Positions 60,818-64,000 of a stretch of 64,000 bases of DNA are shown piece after piece (the stretch's first letter is position 1; each line of letters opens with the position of its first letter). Source of the stretch: Clostridium pascui (lineage in GTDB: Bacteria > Bacillota > Clostridia > Clostridiales > Clostridiaceae); assembly GCF_016908015.1 (NCBI RefSeq), contig NZ_JAFBDB010000010.1, positions 1 to 64,000 of the forward strand, written 5' to 3'. Below the pieces are notes generated by a model, which worked only from the letters and a program-made list of their open reading frames with translations, was not told where the DNA came from and ran no database searches. The position numbers and the translations under genes are program-made.

Positions 60818-62179
60818 TTAACTTGTTTTTAATTGCAGCTTTGTAATTTTATAATTGAATATAATATACATTACTGCTCCCATTATACAAGTAATGATTT
60901 CAGTAACAGTCATGGACCATATAATACCATGCAATCCAAAGAAGTTATGCAATATAATTATAACAGGGATAAAAAGAATACCTTGTGTAACGGACATAAT
61001 GATAGAGGGTATCCCTTGACCTGAGGCTTGAAAAATTCCTGTGAATAATGTGGTAAATCCGTTAAACAGTCCAGAAATAAGCATAGCTAGCATAATATAT
61101 ACTCCAATACTCAACACCGAGGGATCATTAGAGAACAGACGTATTATCGTATTTCTGAAAAGATAAACTAAAGTAATAAAGACACCTGACAGTCCCAAAA
61201 TCCATAAGGCTGATTGTTTGATACCCTCTTGCAGCCTTTTGATATTTTTATTGGAAAAATTATATGCTATTAATGGGATAATACCTAATGACAGACCCAT
61301 TGAAAGAAATTCTGGTATCTGCACAATTCTTAAGGCTATACCAAAACCAGCTACTACACTATCCCCATATCCAATTGAAAAATTATTCAAAAGAAGAGTT
61401 GTAATAATAAGAAAAATGGTTAGTATCAATTCAGAAACTCCAATTTTATAAATCTCCATTTTATCTTTTAGAGATATACTAAAATACCTAATAAATCCTT
61501 TTAAATGTTCACTTTTTGTTTCTAAGTAATAAACATAGTAAATACATGAACCTATATTAGCCAAAATCATTGACAGTGCTACCCCTACAACATTAAATTT
61601 CAGCACTAATATAAACAGAATGTCAAAGAAAAGGCTTAAAGCTGTACTGATAAACATTCCATACATGGACTCCCTTGACGCTCCTTCAGCTCGTACAACT
61701 TGCTCCAGAGCAAAGTTAAGTACAATTGAAAATCCACCAAGAAACATAGTTAAGGAATAGCGTTTTGTAAAACCAATAATAGTAGAAGTATCTGCCCCCA
61801 TAATCTTAACAATAGGAGTAAGTGTGAATAGAGCAATTATAGCAATTAAAATTCCTACTATAATACTACTATAAAAAGTGTATCCTGCTATCTTTTTAGC
61901 ATTTTCTATCTCCTGCTTTGCAATAAGGCGTGTTATAAATGTACCGCCTCCAGCTCCTAACATATTTCCAAAAGCCATTAGTATAGTAAAAATTGGTAAA
62001 CCTAAAGTAACAGCAGTTAACATTTCAGTATTGTGTAGTAGTCCAATAAAAAACGCGTTAATAACATTATATATTGTACCTACAGACATACCAATCATCA
62101 TAGGAATAGATAGATGAGCAATTGCCTTTGTAATTGGAGCACTTTCTAAATAATATTCGTTTGTTAATGTTTGTTCCAT
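60818..62179 (-). CDS. MATE family efflux transporter
   Basis: 453 residues, about 12 membrane segments. PMMIGMSVGTIYNVINAFFI and MLGAGGGTFITRLIA near the N-terminus, and VRAEGASRESMYGMF in the middle, are characteristic of MATE exporters, which move drugs or metabolites out using a cation gradient. A MarR regulator gene lies upstream in the same direction. An AGGGAGGA site precedes the ATG. Confidence 0.95.
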   Translation of the reverse strand: MEQTLTNEYYLESAPITKAIAHLSIPMMIGMSVGTIYNVINAFFIGLLHNTEMLTAVTLGLPIFTILMAFGNMLGAGGGTFITRLIAKQEIENAKKIAGYTFYSSIIVGILIAIIALFTLTPIVKIMGADTSTIIGFTKRYSLTMFLGGFSIVLNFALEQVVRAEGASRESMYGMFISTALSLFFDILFILVLKFNVVGVALSMILANIGSCIYYVYYLETKSEHLKGFIRYFSISLKDKMEIYKIGVSELILTIFLIITTLLLNNFSIGYGDSVVAGFGIALRIVQIPEFLSMGLSLGIIPLIAYNFSNKNIKRLQEGIKQSALWILGLSGVFITLVYLFRNTIIRLFSNDPSVLSIGVYIMLAMLISGLFNGFTTLFTGIFQASGQGIPSIIMSVTQGILFIPVIIILHNFFGLHGIIWSMTVTEIITCIMGAVMYIIFNYKITKLQLKTS

Positions 62180-62221
62180 ATTTTATCCTCCCTTAAAAAG
62201 ATTAATATTAGACTTGATATA

Positions 62222-62241
62222 ATTAGAATTCTAACTATATG
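62222..62241. promoter_or_regulatory. Candidate MarR operator before the MATE gene
   Basis: TTAGAATTCTAA palindrome followed by CTATAT. The CTCTAACTATATATAG string at about 62749-62764, before the MarR gene itself, shares TCTAACTATAT. Both positions overlap likely promoters. Confidence 0.5.
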
Positions 62242-62280
62242 GGTATAGCTTATTATATGTCACCATATTATATAAAAAAA

Positions 62281-62718
62281 TTATAGGCTGTTATTTACTT
62301 TTATTAATAAAGCTAATAAAGTATCTTTTTCTTCTCCAGTCAAACTAGCAGTAATACTTTTTTCAACTTCGGCAAATGATTTATTAAAATCTTCTATCAA
62401 AGCTACACCTTTAGGCAGTACATATATATTTTTCTGTCTTTCATTGCCCTTAGGGATTCTTCGTTCTATGTATTCTTTTTTCTCTAATCCTTGAAGCATA
62501 CTTGTAGTACTTGCTCCTGTACGCTGAAAAGCATCTGCCAAATCCTTTTGAATGATGCCGCTATCCTGATGTTCATATATATAACCTATCATACGCCCCT
62601 GTTGGGAATTTAATCCTAATTTATTTACTTTTTTGTCAGCACTAAATTTTATTTTTAGTGCAATACTCCTAATTAACTGAGAATATGGATTTTCTAATGA
62701 ACTACTAGAATTAGTCAT
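62281..62718 (-). CDS. MarR family transcriptional regulator
   Basis: About 145 residues from ATG 62718 (AGGAGGG site). The winged helix shows NSQQGRMIGYIYEHQDSGII, KDLADAFQRTGASTTSMLQG and KKEYIERRIPKGNERQKNIY. Probably represses the downstream MATE exporter gene and itself. Confidence 0.93.
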   Translation of the reverse strand: MTNSSSSLENPYSQLIRSIALKIKFSADKKVNKLGLNSQQGRMIGYIYEHQDSGIIQKDLADAFQRTGASTTSMLQGLEKKEYIERRIPKGNERQKNIYVLPKGVALIEDFNKSFAEVEKSITASLTGEEKDTLLALLIKVNNSL

Positions 62719-62817
62719 TATAATTCCCTCCTGTAATTTTTTACTTAGGACTCTAACTATATATAGTTTAATAATTATAATTCTAATTGTCAATAAGTAT
62801 TTTTATAGTTATCTTAT

Positions 62818-62895
62818 AGATGTTTTTAAATTTCTTACTTTTCCAACTGTATCATATTTTTTATCTAGTTCCTGAACATATTCCTTTATATTTAT
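62818..62895 (-). pseudogene. Fragment of an L,D-transpeptidase gene
   Basis: About 75 bp match 59650-59725 of the intact gene (peptides like KKYDTVG and RNFKTS). No start or stop. Evidence of a former paralogue next to the DUF4179 gene. Confidence 0.6.
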
Positions 62896-63012
62896 AAAGT
62901 TATGATTCAACAAATCATATTTTTTTATAACCTATTTTCAAAAACATGTTTCATAAATATAATAACTACACATAAGAAAAAGCACCTGCTGCTTTGCAGA
63001 TGCTTTTTGATT

Positions 63013-63037
63013 TTGCCACTTGCCATGTGGGTGGCAC
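63013..63037 (-). repeat. Stop-codon-associated repeat, copy 14 (25 nt)
   Basis: CATGTG variant lacking the last three bases. It overlaps the TAG stop of the DUF4179-type gene by one base. The terminator GCACCTGC / GCAGATGC lies at 62982-63003. Confidence 0.9.
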
Positions 63038-64000
63038 TATTTGTATATATCTATGGCTTTATTATAAATCTTATTATATTTAATACCTTTTACTTCTAAT
63101 GTCAATTCATCTCCGCTTCCTTCAAAGCACAGCGTTCTAGTATAGCTAATAGTTCCATCGATCTTCTTATCACGATTACCTTGAGATGTTTCTTTAAGCT
63201 GTACCCTTTTTTCATCAATTATCATGTACACTTCTGACAATACTACATCCTCTTCTGTGGTAATTGTAACATAAGTCTTCCCATCCTTATCATATACATC
63301 ATTTATTTTTACATTTTGCCCTAAAATTTGAATTACCTTATCCTTTTTCTCTTTGGAAAGTTCTATTTTCTTATCTACCTTGCTATTTGATGCGAAACTT
63401 ACAAGCTTAATTTGCAAGGTCTTAAGTTCCTTTGGCAAGGCATCAAAATTGTTGTTAAATGTTATTCCCTTCATATCTGTGCTCATGCCTGCACTTTGAA
63501 TCTGTACTTCTTTTCCATTGGCTATAAGTCTTATGTCTAGCTCTGCTGGTCTAAAACCTTCACCTAAAAGTTCATCTTTAGCAAGTTCAAATAGGCTTTG
63601 AATTTCTCCATTTATATAAGTTGTGGTTGGAGATGCTACAATAGATTGGAAGTCTATTTCTCCTTGATCTATTTTAATGCTTGCATTTAAAGTTTTCTTT
63701 AAGCTGCTCCCCATGGCCTTGTTTCTGTCTAAGGTAAATTTAATTTCTCCATTTTCTCTTTCATTTCCCTCTACTAATGTAAACCTCCATTCCAAGGTTT
63801 TTTCAAATAAATAAGGTTTATCATATTGTCCCTTCCACTTTATCTCAGTGTTTTCTTCATTTCGTCTGCCTTCTCCGCTGCCCATATGATAGGTTCCTAT
63901 AAGCCCCTTTATATATGGGTTATGCTCTATATTTATCTTATCTACATTTCCTTTTGGATCTTTTATGGTATAAAACATTAAAAGCTGATTGTCATCTAAC
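63037..64000 (-). CDS. DUF4179/DUF5643-type surface protein, 5' end beyond the window
   Basis: At least 320 residues, open at the right edge (the frame continues LDDNQLLMFYTIKDPKG). Beta-rich segments KTLEWRFTLVEGNERENGEI and KGITFNNNFDALPKELKTLQ are typical of DUF4179 and DUF5643 proteins, which often sit downstream of ECF sigma factors as membrane-anchored sensors. The N-terminal anchor would lie outside. Ends at the 28-nt repeat. Confidence 0.75.
   Translation of the reverse strand, partial: LDDNQLLMFYTIKDPKGNVDKINIEHNPYIKGLIGTYHMGSGEGRRNEENTEIKWKGQYDKPYLFEKTLEWRFTLVEGNERENGEIKFTLDRNKAMGSSLKKTLNASIKIDQGEIDFQSIVASPTTTYINGEIQSLFELAKDELLGEGFRPAELDIRLIANGKEVQIQSAGMSTDMKGITFNNNFDALPKELKTLQIKLVSFASNSKVDKKIELSKEKKDKVIQILGQNVKINDVYDKDGKTYVTITTEEDVVLSEVYMIIDEKRVQLKETSQGNRDKKIDGTISYTRTLCFEGSGDELTLEVKGIKYNKIYNKAIDIYK

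Overview
The window is low-GC DNA with strong GGAGG-type ribosome binding sites, short intergenic gaps and clostridial gene content: an adenine riboswitch on adenosine deaminase, a lysine riboswitch on dapA, an agr-type peptide quorum-sensing locus, and many small membrane proteins. It most likely comes from the chromosome of a Clostridium sensu stricto species or a close relative. Nearly all genes lie on the minus strand. No rRNA, tRNA or CRISPR array was seen.

Region 1 (about 1-17 kb) is a defence and accessory island. It holds a 19-bp tandem array, a HIT protein, a frameshifted nuclease-helicase, and a Pycsar-like cluster (two intact class III cyclases, one decayed cyclase and a PycTM-type membrane effector). 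It also holds an HNH remnant, a GmrSD-like DUF262/DUF1524 protein, a YhcG-type nuclease and two separate HEPN/MNT toxin-antitoxin pairs. Embedded among these are a radical SAM/SPASM enzyme with a cysteine-rich 91-residue partner, an IS1595-like remnant, a uracil-DNA glycosylase-like protein and PgeF. Region 2 (17-24.6 kb) has small housekeeping or stress genes (SHOCT, MaoC-like, rhodanese, DHFR-like, DUF2200) and two large hybrid histidine kinases.

Region 3 (24.6-47 kb) is a graveyard and nursery of small genes: truncated, frameshifted or duplicated fragments mixed with many small membrane proteins, lipoproteins, CPBP-family proteases, Nudix, HD, TfoX, SRPBCC and NTF2-like proteins. At its right end lies an agr locus (agrB-agrD on plus, sensor kinase and LytTR regulator on minus). 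A shared promoter module with two CGTTT-containing half-sites at fixed distance from the -35 box occurs four times on the minus strand, before genes for secreted proteins or lipoproteins, and once facing agrBD. This suggests an agr regulon made of secreted-protein plus small-membrane-protein pairs.

Region 4 (50-64 kb) is more core-like: add with an adenine riboswitch, DUF5662, a PH-domain protein, a UvrD-family helicase followed by a separate PD-(D/E)XK-like protein, DUF975, a cupin, dapA with a lysine riboswitch, an L,D-transpeptidase, a MATE exporter with a MarR regulator, and a DUF4179-type protein cut by the window edge.

A GC-rich 28-nt repeat (12 full and 2 shortened copies) runs through regions 1, 2 and 4. 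It is placed directly at stop codons, always in the same orientation relative to the upstream gene and often followed by a GCATG-type terminator. It is absent from 24.6 to 50.2 kb. In two genes the coding frame runs through the repeat. I do not recognise this repeat family.
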